Part shown: positions 18,021 to 27,413 of the stretch, one piece after another | Layout: each line of letters starts with the position of its first letter | Numbering within the stretch: position 1 is the stretch's first letter | Assembly (NCBI GenBank): GCA_022606425.2 | Contig: JAHDVF020001024.1 | Coordinates: 372,001-436,000 of the forward strand | Origin: Lepidostoma basale | Taxonomy: Eukaryota > Arthropoda > Insecta > Trichoptera > Lepidostomatidae | Length of the DNA stretch: 64,000 nt | Direction: 5' to 3' | Notes under the pieces: generated by a model | Seen by the model: the letters and a program-made list of their open reading frames with translations, nothing else | What the model was told of the DNA's origin: nothing | Databases searched by the model: none | Position numbers and translations under genes: made by a program

Positions 18021-18620
18021 ATGATAAAGAAAATATTAATAATTTGCAAGCTAATGATAGTAGGTATCCCCCTTTTTTCATATGAGGCCAGTTGGAGATC
18101 ACAGGTGGTAGCAGCAGCACGTGCCCTTGTTGTAAGCAATAAAACTGTTTCAGGAGAGAACCACTATAGTAGAGACTGTTCAGGCACGGTCTATGCAGCC
18201 TTTACCAAGGCAGGCTATCCACTGCAAAAACTAATGAGAACCTACAGCCTCCCTGGCCTTGGAGGGAGCCAAATTTTAGCACGGGTTGTCGAGAAAAATG
18301 GTGTTGTGGCCAATAATAGTACACTAAAAGAGGGAGATTTAATCTTTTTTGATAATACCTTTGATCGTAATAAAAATGGAAAAAGTGATGACTACATTAC
18401 CCATGTGGCTATTGTAACAGAGATTAACAGAGTGACCGGTGATGTAAGCTTTGTTCATTATAACACCTTTTTGGATAAAATTGTTGAGCAACAGTTGAAT
18501 CTCTATGATTCAACAAACAGAGAAAAAAATATTGTTCTTCGCTGGCCACAAAAAAATGACCCTCAACAGCAACGCTATGCAGGAGAGCTTATCAACATCA
18601 TGGGATCCCCTTTTCAATAG
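18021..18620 (+). CDS. NlpC/P60-family cell-wall hydrolase
   Basis: A 199-residue secreted protein with signal peptide (residues 1-20, ending I-P-L-F-S-Y-E-A) and an NlpC/P60 papain-like domain. Catalytic residues: Cys53 in R-D-C-S-G-T-V, His128 in Y-I-T-H-V-A-I-V and a polar third residue at His146. The family cleaves gamma-D-Glu-diamino-acid bonds in peptidoglycan stems. The N-terminus fixes the start at 18021, which lies at the predicted transcription start, so the mRNA is probably leaderless. Confidence 0.82.
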   Translation: MIKKILIICKLMIVGIPLFSYEASWRSQVVAAARALVVSNKTVSGENHYSRDCSGTVYAAFTKAGYPLQKLMRTYSLPGLGGSQILARVVEKNGVVANNSTLKEGDLIFFDNTFDRNKNGKSDDYITHVAIVTEINRVTGDVSFVHYNTFLDKIVEQQLNLYDSTNREKNIVLRWPQKNDPQQQRYAGELINIMGSPFQ

Positions 18621-20771
18621 TTAAAATTTGGTACCAAATAAAATAGTAGAATAGAGACGCTTACTTGTAAAGTTCCAATAAAGTCCCTTTTCAAATTGTC
18701 CAAAATTAAAGTCAATGGCTAACCTTGCACCTAGGGTTTGAATAAATGTATCCTTTGTAAAGCTCATTCTTGTCTCAGGGCTAGCAAATCCTCCATTCCA
18801 CTGCCCAATAATATGAAAACGTGATTTAAAGGTGTACATTATTTTTGTATCAAATAGCCAAGCCGATAGGCCATGGGTACTATCCAGTTCATAGCCTGGA
18901 AGGCTGAATCGAGTATCAGTTGATTGCAATCCCCCAATGCTTATATAATAGGGTAAAGGGATATCACGCCCCACCACAAAACCCCCCATCGTGCCCAACT
19001 GAAAAGAGAGTGATTCTGTAATAGGGTGGGCATAGTAAATAAGAGCATCCATTCTAAAGTAATCACTCACTCTATTTAATGGGGCTATACCCCAGTAGCC
19101 ATTGAGTTCTGCTTTAACTCCTCGCCTAGGATAATCAGTATTATCTTGACTGTCAATAAAAAGTGAGACTAACCATGACGATATCGCTTGACCCATCCTA
19201 TCATTAGCATGATAAAAATCATTATCAACAGAGCGATTACTCCAGTACTCCACTCGATAGCTAGTAGAGAGATGAACGAGATTATAAAAATTGGTTGATA
19301 GGCCAAAATCGGCCATGTAGATGTTGGGTAAACGTCTAGCGGCTACAATAGGGTCACTAGGACTCCTTGGTATAATTGATAATGTATCACTTATCTTCCA
19401 TTGGAAGAACAGGCGTGATGATGGTAAATATATAGATGAAAGGCTACTGTAACCCATGAATTCTAGGCCATTAAGATAGTTGAGCTCCATTTGAAAACTA
19501 ATCGGCACAACGGATAAACGGCCTAGAGCAAAGCTTATACCTGCGGTCAGTGCAAAGTCTGAATCATAGCCCAAGCCAAAACCTACTTTATAGGGTAGTA
19601 ACTCTTGAACATCGACAACTAAGGTACTACCCTCATAGTAATATTGTGCCCTCTTGTAGAATGAGTTGTAGCGTATCGCAGATGCTCCCTTTCTTATCTT
19701 ATCGACTGAAATGGTATCAGGAAATGTTAGGTTCATCATTTTCTCGATATAAGCAATCTGCTCTGTTCCATTAACAATCATATTAGTTAGATAGACAGTC
19801 TCAGCTTTTGTTGACTCTATTGGCGGGATATTTTCATCACTAATGTAGCTCGATAGCTGCGGTAGCATCTCGCGTGCCGCTTTTTCCCCTAAAGCAATAA
19901 GTTCTTTTGCATTAGCAAAGCTAAATAGCTCATAACTACTAATCTCTGGACGTATAATGATACTTGCTTTTTGCCGTTGATCCTCACTCGTATCATCTGT
20001 TTGATCAAGAAGCAGCTGAATTAAGTCGGTAAATACTAGTCCTTGGCTTCTATTTTCTCTAAGAGGTTTTGAGAGATCAACTAAAATAATACGCTCAGCA
20101 CCCAGCGCTATTGCATCATCGACAGGAAAATTTTTTGTAATAAATCCATCAGCAAGTAAATAGTCACCCCATACCTGCGCACTAAAGAGCGTTGGGGTGG
20201 CCATGCTGGCACGTACCGCCTGCGAAAGAGAGCCACTAGTAATCGTCACGGCCGTACCACTGTATAAATCAGTTGCCACTGTCGCAAATGATCGAGGAAA
20301 CTCTTTAAAATCACGGTATTGACCTGATTTAAAAAGATAATAATCGAGCATATCTTCAATTTCTAAGCCCTCAGAAAGATCTGAGTCCAAAACAGCACGT
20401 CCATCAAGTTTTAACCCAAACGCTAATGTGTTACCCTGCGGATGCATTTTTTCATTGATATTAAGATATTTTCGGCTTAATGTATCATTAAGTACTTTTG
20501 AAAAATTTATTTTTTTTGTCAGTATCTCTTCAATCTCATAGGCGGTGTAGCCTAATGCATACATCGAACCAACAACTGAGCCCATGCTGGTAGCAGTAAC
20601 AATATCTATTTGAATATTGTTTTCTTCTAAAACCTTCAATACCCCTATATGGGCAAAGCCTAACGCCCCACCTCCACCCAAAACAATAGCCGTTTTTTGG
20701 CTATAGAGAAGCGATGGCATGCTGATTAAACTTACTATTATTAATAATAATATATCTTTTCTAGTAATCAT
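18621..20771 (-). CDS. Patatin-like phospholipase with C-terminal beta-barrel
   Basis: A protein of about 716 residues with signal peptide (residues 1-25), patatin domain (about 28-230) and a long beta-rich C-terminal part ending in Phe, typical of an Omp85-like outer-membrane barrel (PlpD/type Vd autotransporter layout). The oxyanion loop GGGGALG is at 33-39; the catalytic dyad is Ser63 and Asp in L-A-D-G-F near 197. The nucleophile elbow reads A-T-S-M-G where G-x-S-x-G is usual, and D-G-G is D-G-F. ATG 20771 follows a TTG at 20774. It would present a lipase on the outer membrane. Confidence 0.85.
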   Translation of the reverse strand: MITRKDILLLIIVSLISMPSLLYSQKTAIVLGGGGALGFAHIGVLKVLEENNIQIDIVTATSMGSVVGSMYALGYTAYEIEEILTKKINFSKVLNDTLSRKYLNINEKMHPQGNTLAFGLKLDGRAVLDSDLSEGLEIEDMLDYYLFKSGQYRDFKEFPRSFATVATDLYSGTAVTITSGSLSQAVRASMATPTLFSAQVWGDYLLADGFITKNFPVDDAIALGAERIILVDLSKPLRENRSQGLVFTDLIQLLLDQTDDTSEDQRQKASIIIRPEISSYELFSFANAKELIALGEKAAREMLPQLSSYISDENIPPIESTKAETVYLTNMIVNGTEQIAYIEKMMNLTFPDTISVDKIRKGASAIRYNSFYKRAQYYYEGSTLVVDVQELLPYKVGFGLGYDSDFALTAGISFALGRLSVVPISFQMELNYLNGLEFMGYSSLSSIYLPSSRLFFQWKISDTLSIIPRSPSDPIVAARRLPNIYMADFGLSTNFYNLVHLSTSYRVEYWSNRSVDNDFYHANDRMGQAISSWLVSLFIDSQDNTDYPRRGVKAELNGYWGIAPLNRVSDYFRMDALIYYAHPITESLSFQLGTMGGFVVGRDIPLPYYISIGGLQSTDTRFSLPGYELDSTHGLSAWLFDTKIMYTFKSRFHIIGQWNGGFASPETRMSFTKDTFIQTLGARLAIDFNFGQFEKGLYWNFTSKRLYSTILFGTKF

Positions 20772-20782
20772 CAAGCTATAAC

Positions 20783-23698
20783 CTAGGGTAATTTTATCAG
20801 TTTACTTACAAAACCCTGCTCTTTAGCCTCTGCTATTGCAGATGAGCCACCTACTACCGCAACAAGGGCTTCGTCCATAGAGCCTACTAAGCGATGTGCA
20901 GCCTCAATAATATCATCAGGAGTCAACATAAAAAGATAATCACGTCCTTTCTGCCTTGATTCATCATCAATAGTATAAAGATAGCGCCTTAGTACTAAAT
21001 TGGATCGGTCACTAGGTGATAAAGGCCTCATCTCCTTACCAATAACAGCAATTAAGGCTTCATCAAGCTGCTCTTGACTAAAAGTAGTAAAATTCAGTAA
21101 AATTGTCTTAAATGCCTCTAATGTCTTTTGAATGTGAGGATCGCGGTAGCTGCTTAATGTAAAATAGCTCTCTAAGCCTCCATTACTACTGCTGGCACCA
21201 TAGGCTCCACCCTTCATCCTAATACTCTCCCACAAAGGTCCAGCATTTAAGTGATGGCTAAGAAGTTGTAGAGCGGCACGCTCTTTAGTAGCATAGGTTG
21301 CACCCTTTAGAAGCATCGCTACATAGTTCACCTGTGATCCTGTACTAAATCCTGTCGCTTTATATCTCTTTAAGATAATTTTTAAGGCTTCACTATCGCC
21401 TCTAGGCTTACCACCATATAATTTACTGCTCATCACCTCTAGGGCTTGCATCGCTAAGAGACTATCCTCCTCTTCACAAGCATAGTTAAAGGTAGTCTGA
21501 TCGATATTAAATAGCATCGTCGTCAAATAATTAAATTTTTGCTCTACCATTGACCAAAAAGAGGCTTCATCAATATGAGCTTTTTGCTCCTCCAGAAAAA
21601 GGAGCTGATCAATACCATGCCATAAATTCTCTACATAAGCACTGAGGCTTTGGTGTGAAGCTAAATAGAGGCTAGCAAACGAGGATCCCGACGGGACAAT
21701 ACTCCCTTTAAAATCATTGTACAGTTCCAAAAAAAGATCTTTCAATCTAGCATAATTACTAAAGCTAGCATCAGCTAAATTTCTGGCTACCAAAAGAGGA
21801 GCCTCATTTAGCTGACTTTTAATACATTTAACACTAACAATCAAATAGCGACTATTTTCTCCAAGAGAGCCATCTTTGCCATGCCATATTGCACTACTAT
21901 CAAGCCCAAATGATAAATCTCCTATATAGAGCGAGTTAAGTCTACTAACGGTGTCATAATCTAGATCATCGAATCCAACACTACCCATGCAATGAGTAAA
22001 AAAAGGTAGCCATTTCAAATCACTCTCACCTAAAGCAGATAGGTCAAAGGCCATTCGCCAATAAAAAAGGCCATTACTAAAACTATGGTGGCTTATAAGA
22101 GGCCGCCCCTTAAAGTTATCGTGTTGGTAGCTAATCGTTTGAATATGGGTAGGAGCATCAAGCCGACTCAGCTTAGGTGCTACCCCTGCAAGATCGATCG
22201 ATTGCTGGTAATGCTTTAAGGCCTCCATCTGCTCCCTGATTTGCTGTTTTTCATGCTCTTTAAGCGACTGATAAAGAGTAACAAGCCTGCCCTCTTCTTT
22301 CCTCTGCCTATCGAGATAAAGCTGATGATCAGGTCTAATAATCACACAGCTTCGATGCTTGTTCTCAATAAGATTGCTTCTAATCATTTTTTCAAAAAAT
22401 TTATTACTAAAGGCTTTTAGTCTCAAGTTAGCCATGGGCTCATTAAAGGGCATAACCTTGGAGGGATCAGCATCATAATTCCAACCTTTGTATAGTTTCC
22501 CCATCAGACGGATACCAAAGGGACCACTCTTAATTTCACGGCTACTTAACTCAATGGCACGTAAAGCAGCCTCAATCTCTTCATCCGATATGCCCTTTGC
22601 AATAATATCCTCTAGCGTCTTTAGAACAAGAGGCCTCACCATTGCCTCATTTTCTGGGGCTACCTCACGGATAGCAGCACTAAAAATAGCTCTTTTGTAG
22701 TCACTCCCCAATCCACTAATCGGGCTAACATCTTCACCTAGATGACTATTCTGTAGAGCCATATAGAACGGAGCACCATCTGACCCCAGTAATATATGGC
22801 TTAAGGCATTAAGTGCTAGTAACTCTTCACTGTTGGCCACCTCACCTAAGAGCCAATTAATTGATACTGTTGCTAGTTTTTCATCGATATTGTTGCTAGC
22901 AAATTTTTTTTCAAGCAGGATAGGCTCACTAAATGATTGCTCATCTGTAACCCTGCTATCAACCTCTTTAGCATCAAAGTGACTCAAAAAATGGCTATCA
23001 AGAAAGGCCAGCTTTTTGTCAAGACCAATATTACCGTAAAGAAAAATCTTAGAGTTACTAGGATGATAATAGTCAGCATGAAATTGCTTAAATTCATCAT
23101 AACTCAGTTCTGGAATAAAAGAGGGATCGCCACCAGAATCATATCGATAAGAGCTAGTTGGATACAAAGATTTTACAGACCAGTCATAAGCAAAATTCTC
23201 AAGGCTACTATAGGCCCCTTTCATTTCATTATAGACAATACCTACTCGCTCTAGACGATCCTCATTGCCAGCAAGTTGTAGCCGATGAGCCTCTTGTGCA
23301 AAAGCTTCAGGCTTTAAAAGAGGGAAAAAAACAGCATCACCATAAACATGCATCAAATTAAAGTAGTCTTTTTCTAACATAGAGGCTGCAGGATAGAGTG
23401 TTTTATCAGGATAGGTCATGGCATTAAGAAAGGTTTGCATGCTACCCTTCATCATACTGAGAAAAGGATCCTTAATGGGAAAATTTTTACTACCACAAAG
23501 GACAGTATGCTCTAGAATATGGGCTGTACCTTTATCGTTACCCGAGGGCGTACGAAACCCAAAGGTAAAAAGATTCTCTTCATCACTATTTTGTAAGGCA
23601 TAGATAAGAGCCCCACTTTTTTTATGGCGTAATAAAAAACTTTCACTTAAATACTCACCAAGTATTTGAGTGCTAATTAACTGATACTGATCATTCAT
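20783..23698 (-). CDS. M16C zinc peptidase, presequence protease-like
   Basis: A 971-residue insulinase-family metallopeptidase of the large PreP/Cym1 type. The inverted zinc motif H-I-L-E-H is at 60-64 with the third ligand region V-Y-N-E-M-K-G-A-Y near 155. The second, inactive M16 half contains A-Y-G-A-S-S near residue 830. These enzymes degrade unstructured peptides in a closed chamber. No signal peptide is visible, so it is probably cytoplasmic. It ends 12 bases upstream of the patatin gene and probably shares its transcript. Confidence 0.9.
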   Translation of the reverse strand: MNDQYQLISTQILGEYLSESFLLRHKKSGALIYALQNSDEENLFTFGFRTPSGNDKGTAHILEHTVLCGSKNFPIKDPFLSMMKGSMQTFLNAMTYPDKTLYPAASMLEKDYFNLMHVYGDAVFFPLLKPEAFAQEAHRLQLAGNEDRLERVGIVYNEMKGAYSSLENFAYDWSVKSLYPTSSYRYDSGGDPSFIPELSYDEFKQFHADYYHPSNSKIFLYGNIGLDKKLAFLDSHFLSHFDAKEVDSRVTDEQSFSEPILLEKKFASNNIDEKLATVSINWLLGEVANSEELLALNALSHILLGSDGAPFYMALQNSHLGEDVSPISGLGSDYKRAIFSAAIREVAPENEAMVRPLVLKTLEDIIAKGISDEEIEAALRAIELSSREIKSGPFGIRLMGKLYKGWNYDADPSKVMPFNEPMANLRLKAFSNKFFEKMIRSNLIENKHRSCVIIRPDHQLYLDRQRKEEGRLVTLYQSLKEHEKQQIREQMEALKHYQQSIDLAGVAPKLSRLDAPTHIQTISYQHDNFKGRPLISHHSFSNGLFYWRMAFDLSALGESDLKWLPFFTHCMGSVGFDDLDYDTVSRLNSLYIGDLSFGLDSSAIWHGKDGSLGENSRYLIVSVKCIKSQLNEAPLLVARNLADASFSNYARLKDLFLELYNDFKGSIVPSGSSFASLYLASHQSLSAYVENLWHGIDQLLFLEEQKAHIDEASFWSMVEQKFNYLTTMLFNIDQTTFNYACEEEDSLLAMQALEVMSSKLYGGKPRGDSEALKIILKRYKATGFSTGSQVNYVAMLLKGATYATKERAALQLLSHHLNAGPLWESIRMKGGAYGASSSNGGLESYFTLSSYRDPHIQKTLEAFKTILLNFTTFSQEQLDEALIAVIGKEMRPLSPSDRSNLVLRRYLYTIDDESRQKGRDYLFMLTPDDIIEAAHRLVGSMDEALVAVVGGSSAIAEAKEQGFVSKLIKLP

Positions 23699-23739
23699 CT
23701 CTTAAGTATAGAGGAAAGCAGAACTATTTTCAACCATCT

Positions 23740-24849
23740 TTACTTTAAATCACTGATCTTTAAATATTTTGACAACGCTATATTTGTCACGAAAGCTTCA
23801 CGATCAACACTCGTAACAACCTTTGTTACCGTACCATTAGGACCACTCATTCCTCTTCTTCCTGCTCTACCTTCCCGCCCTGCCCTAAAACGTACCGTTA
23901 CCATATCATTCTGGCTAGAGCCTTTACCACTCAACTGCGCTTCAATATCTTTTAGATTATCAGTTTTTTGTGCCGCTTTGTATTCACTATCAGTAGGATC
24001 GAGCACCTTTTCAACCTGAGATAAATAAGTTATATAGTCTATGCGGGTAATGACTTTTACATTGCTTGGAGCTCCTAATCCACCTGCTCCACCTGCACCA
24101 CCTGCTCCACCGGTAACCACCCCCGTGATAGATGCAAGAGCCTCTTTACTTCCTTCAATAACTATATTGCCCCCAGGGTAGCCTGGATTACCATCCGCAC
24201 CATCGGCACCATCCATCGCTCCACCCCATGAATAATAGGAGAAACTAGAGGCTCCACGATAACCTGCACTACCTGTTCCACCTCTAGCCTCTATAGTCAC
24301 TGGTCGGGAGTGAAGATAGATTAAGCCCGTTTTAACATTTTTAACATACAAGAGCTCGCCTTGAGGATAAGGTAGCGCATGCGTATCAAGAAGAGCCACC
24401 TTAAACATCGTTTCATCCCCAGATCCACTGTAGTTTAAGGGCAATACGATGCGCCCAGTTGTAGACCAACGGATAGGATAGCTAACCTCTCGGCTTGTAC
24501 CATTTAAGCGATTTCCTATTTTTAACGTTATCAAACCTGTATCAAGCATTGGCATTGATGTACCTGCTACTGTAATGGTCGCACTCCCTACCTGATAACT
24601 TACTCTAGCAAAGTTATTTATTTCTGTTATTTGAACATTTTTAGAAAGATTAACGTGACGGTCTTTACCCTTTTTAGGGTCAAAAGCACTTACTGTTATT
24701 GCATAAGATCTCTCGGGGTTAACTTGGCTACTATTTAGAGTAACATTAATAGAAGAAAAATCAACTATACTTAAATCATTCATCGTGTGGTATGATGCAC
24801 ACGAAAAAAAAGTCATTACTAAAAGTAGAACAATCATAACTCTACGCAT
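23740..24849 (-). CDS. Gly-rich lipoprotein with collagen-like segments
   Basis: A lipoprotein of about 369 residues. A Met-Arg-Arg start, hydrophobic core and lipobox F-F-S-C give a lipid-anchored Cys near residue 17. The first 170 residues are beta-rich; after that come three glycine-rich blocks with G-A-D-G-A-D-G-N-P-G, G-G-A-G-G-A-G-G and G-R-E-G-R-A-G-R-R-G patterns resembling short collagen-like repeats. Function unknown; envelope location likely. The frame is open further upstream, but ATG 24849 overlaps the ankyrin gene stop by eight bases and gives a proper signal peptide. Confidence 0.68.
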   Translation of the reverse strand: MRRVMIVLLLVMTFFSCASYHTMNDLSIVDFSSINVTLNSSQVNPERSYAITVSAFDPKKGKDRHVNLSKNVQITEINNFARVSYQVGSATITVAGTSMPMLDTGLITLKIGNRLNGTSREVSYPIRWSTTGRIVLPLNYSGSGDETMFKVALLDTHALPYPQGELLYVKNVKTGLIYLHSRPVTIEARGGTGSAGYRGASSFSYYSWGGAMDGADGADGNPGYPGGNIVIEGSKEALASITGVVTGGAGGAGGAGGLGAPSNVKVITRIDYITYLSQVEKVLDPTDSEYKAAQKTDNLKDIEAQLSGKGSSQNDMVTVRFRAGREGRAGRRGMSGPNGTVTKVVTSVDREAFVTNIALSKYLKISDLK

Positions 24850-25120
24850 GACTAACCTGCAGGATATGAACAATATCATGATGATTTTCGGCTAATGCAT
24901 AAAAAAGAGCATCATAGCCCGATTTATCTTTGATCAACCGATCAGCACCATGCTCTAGCAAAAAAATAACCATTTTTTTATACCCTCCACGCGCAGCCTT
25001 ATGTAAGGCACTCCAGCCATACTGATCAAGAGCATTAATATCAGCACCAACCAGCAGTGCCTCCTCGAAGGCTTGGATTGCATTAATCTCAAGTATATCG
25101 GATAAAGTTACGCTAGTCAA
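24842..25120 (-). CDS. Ankyrin-repeat protein
   Basis: A 92-residue protein made of two to three ankyrin repeats: G-A-D-I-N-A-L-D-Q-Y-G-W-S-A-L-H-K-A-A-R at about 25-44, then L-L-E-H-G-A-D and D-K-S-G-Y-D-A-L-F-Y-A. No signal peptide, so a cytoplasmic protein-binding role is likely. It overlaps the start of the Gly-rich lipoprotein gene and is probably translated with it. Confidence 0.75.
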   Translation of the reverse strand: MTSVTLSDILEINAIQAFEEALLVGADINALDQYGWSALHKAARGGYKKMVIFLLEHGADRLIKDKSGYDALFYALAENHHDIVHILQVSHA

Positions 25121-25182
25121 TTAATCACCCCCTACATTTTAATAATTTTATGGCTTATAGCCATTTGATAACAAGTAATAAA

Positions 25183-25227
25183 AGTACTATTATATATAAA
25201 TATAGTACTAACATGCGGTTAGTACTA
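25183..25227. repeat. Three AGTACT dyads forming alternative hairpins
   Basis: AGTACT occurs at 25183, 25204 and 25221. AGTACTAT (25183-25190) pairs with ATAGTACT (25202-25209); TAGTACTAAC (25203-25212) pairs with GTTAGTACTA (25218-25227). The two hairpins share the middle copy and so exclude one another. They lie upstream of the ankyrin gene start in an otherwise gene-free gap (25121-25300). Confidence 0.6.
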
Positions 25228-25262
25228 TATGATGGTTCTCTCTAAACCTTCTCCTTAGTTAG

Positions 25263-25297
25263 CCATACTTAATCATAAAAAGGAGTGATAAGTATGG
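25263..25297. terminator. Hairpin after flavodoxin gene
   Basis: CCATACTT-A-ATCA and TGAT-AAGTATGG pair over 12 bases with one bulge and a 10-base loop; TTTTTAT follows on the plus strand only. It lies four bases past the flavodoxin stop codon. Polarity of the T run is wrong for the flavodoxin gene, so function is uncertain. Confidence 0.4.
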
Positions 25298-25300
25298 TTT

Positions 25301-25786
25301 TTATAGTGAAATAAAGGCATTAAACCAATCTTTTACCATACGATAGCCTTCAGCACTCAGCATAACTTTTTTACTCAAACCTAATCGAGGGATATCATTG
25401 CTATTAATAAGATCGCCCATATCATTCATCGCTTGGTCGTTTGATCCTCCACCAGAAACAGTTAAAAACCCCAACTTTTTACTAGCAAGCACCGATCGAT
25501 GATCATTCATATAGCGCCGCATGGCAGGGCTAACATGCGATGCCCAGACAGGGCTTGCCAATACAATCAGGTCATACTCCTTAGGATTATAAACGATTGG
25601 GTTGATATCAATATTAGTCTTCTTAATCGCCTGTCGACCACCTATCATCATAGACCAAAAGCCTCTACCCAGTGGCTTTACCGGATGGACTACCTCAATA
25701 TCAAAGTTAATATCTTCTTTGATAATAAAGCTAGCTACCTGATCTAGACTACCAGTATGGCTGTAGTAAACAAAGAGTCTCCTCAT
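25301..25786 (-). CDS. Flavodoxin-fold protein
   Basis: A 161-residue protein with the FMN phosphate loop Y-S-H-T-G-S-L near residue 8, S-P-V-W-A-S-H-V-S-P at about 80 and V-S-G-G-G-S near 110. These are typical of small flavodoxin/NAD(P)H-quinone-reductase-like proteins that carry FMN. It stands alone, upstream of the AGTACT hairpins and downstream of the LapA-like gene. Confidence 0.85.
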   Translation of the reverse strand: MRRLFVYYSHTGSLDQVASFIIKEDINFDIEVVHPVKPLGRGFWSMMIGGRQAIKKTNIDINPIVYNPKEYDLIVLASPVWASHVSPAMRRYMNDHRSVLASKKLGFLTVSGGGSNDQAMNDMGDLINSNDIPRLGLSKKVMLSAEGYRMVKDWFNAFISL

Positions 25787-25806
25787 TATAATATAATCCT
25801 CTTTAC

Positions 25807-26097
25807 CTATTTTTTTTCCTGTAGTTGTTGCATCAATTTATCCTCTTTTTCTTGGTGCATAAGATTATTCTTCTCAATTTTTGCCGCTGTTTTCTTTCTA
25901 GAGCTTATATTGGCACTAATAAAAACAGGTAAGCTAATTAAGGCACCCACACAAAAGCTTAAGGCCATCATCACGCCAAAGGGTACTTGCTCCATTACCT
26001 TAAAGAAAAAAATAATATCGACCTTTTGGTTCGAATTGAAAACAACAAAAAGGGAAAATGAGACCAACATAATAACATATAAAATCAACTTAATCAT
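25807..26097 (-). CDS. LapA-domain (DUF1049) membrane protein
   Basis: A 96-residue inner-membrane protein with two hydrophobic segments (about 1-20 and 38-60), the F-N-S-N-Q-K-V-D-I turn between them and a basic coiled-coil tail of about 35 residues. This is the LapA/DUF1049 layout; LapA in E. coli acts with LapB in lipopolysaccharide assembly, but the role in a spirochaete is unknown. ATG 26097 overlaps the miaB stop (ATGA) and has GGAG five bases upstream, so it is preferred over 26106. Confidence 0.75.
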   Translation of the reverse strand: MIKLILYVIMLVSFSLFVVFNSNQKVDIIFFFKVMEQVPFGVMMALSFCVGALISLPVFISANISSRKKTAAKIEKNNLMHQEKEDKLMQQLQEKK

Positions 26098-27395
26098 GCT
26101 CCACATCGATCACCTTCCTCTTCTATTAAAATTCCCCTCATTGTTTGTCCTTTACATTCTGTTATTTTAACAACAACAAACTCACCTATTAGCTTCCTGT
26201 CCCCACAGAAAACAACATTTCTATTGCCCTCACTGTAGCCAAAGAGCTCACCATCATCTCGTCCCTCATGCATGACCAGCACCCGCAAGGAGTCCCCAAT
26301 CGAGCTTTTCAAGCCATTTTTACTGAGTGACCGTTGTAGATCAATCAAAATCTGGAGCCGACGGCTCTTTTGCTCCTCACTCACCTTATCCTGGCGCTCA
26401 TCTGCTTTGGATCCCGCCCTGTCGCTATATTGATAGGTAAAGGCATCACTAAAGTTTGCTTTTTTCACAAAATCGATCAGTAAATTAAAGTCCTCATCGC
26501 TCTCACCTGGAAAGCCCACCATTAAGTCTGTCGTAATAGCTACATCAGGCCAAAACTCTCTTATCATCGCTAAGAGCGATAAAAAATGGTCAGCGGTATA
26601 GTGCCTGTTCATCTCTTTTAGTACTTTATCACTACCGTGTTGTGCAGCTAGATGAATTTGATGAACAAAGCGTGGATCATTGTTAAGAGCAACCATCAAC
26701 GCTCGATTGAATGATTTAGGATGGCTTGAGGTAAACCTAAACCAAACATCACCTTTAGCCTCCTTAATCATTGATATCAACGCAGGAAAATCCACCTCAC
26801 CATCTTGATAATTATTAACCGTCTGCCCTAGTAAAATAATTTCTTTCGCACCATCTGCAATCTGCTTCTTAATCTCAGTAATGATCTCTTCTGCCGGTCG
26901 GCTTACCTCCCGCCCTCTTACATAAGGGACAATGCAAAAGGTACAAAAGGCGTTACATCCATGCATGATAGGAATATAGGCTCTCACACCATCACGCCCA
27001 TGATGATCAAAAAATTCATAGCTCTCATTGCTTACGGGGCTGACAGAGCCTAATGTGCGAATAAAATTTTTTTTATCGAAGCTACCTATAACGGCATCAA
27101 CGTGATATTTCTTAAATAGCTCTGAGTCATCCTTAAGCCGCTCGGCCATACAGCCCATAATAGCTATTTTCTGTTTACGAGGAGATGATTCAGCCTTCAT
27201 TCGCTTAAATTCACCCAGTCGTCCAATCACTCTTTCCTCAGCACTACCACGTACACTGCAGGTGTTAACAATAAGCCAATCTGCTTGTGAAGCCTCGCTG
27301 CTATGCACGTAACCTAGTGCTTCAAGCTCTATTTTTAAGGCACTGCTTTCAGCCTTGTTCATTTCGCACCCATATGTCTCTATGTAGTAAGTCAT
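26094..27395 (-). CDS. miaB: tRNA-2-methylthio-N6-dimethylallyladenosine synthase
   Basis: A 433-residue methylthiotransferase that adds a methylthio group to i6A37 of tRNAs. It has an N-terminal UPF0004 domain with Cys10 (Y-G-C-E-M-N) and two further Cys (N-T-C-S-V-R and M-G-C-M-A-E), a radical SAM domain with H-G-C-N-A-F-C-T-F-C near 155 and a C-terminal TRAM domain. The GCxMN motif and length favour MiaB over MtaB or RimO. Coupled downstream to the LapA-like gene. Confidence 0.93.
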   Translation of the reverse strand: MTYYIETYGCEMNKAESSALKIELEALGYVHSSEASQADWLIVNTCSVRGSAEERVIGRLGEFKRMKAESSPRKQKIAIMGCMAERLKDDSELFKKYHVDAVIGSFDKKNFIRTLGSVSPVSNESYEFFDHHGRDGVRAYIPIMHGCNAFCTFCIVPYVRGREVSRPAEEIITEIKKQIADGAKEIILLGQTVNNYQDGEVDFPALISMIKEAKGDVWFRFTSSHPKSFNRALMVALNNDPRFVHQIHLAAQHGSDKVLKEMNRHYTADHFLSLLAMIREFWPDVAITTDLMVGFPGESDEDFNLLIDFVKKANFSDAFTYQYSDRAGSKADERQDKVSEEQKSRRLQILIDLQRSLSKNGLKSSIGDSLRVLVMHEGRDDGELFGYSEGNRNVVFCGDRKLIGEFVVVKITECKGQTMRGILIEEEGDRCGA

Positions 27396-27413
27396 TTTCT
27401 CTCTTTTCCTAAT

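Noticed and set aside
18626..18639. Palindrome ATTTGGTACCAAAT as terminator or operator
   Set aside because: It lies at the end of the patatin gene and encodes its last residues; no G/C stem or T tract. Probably chance.
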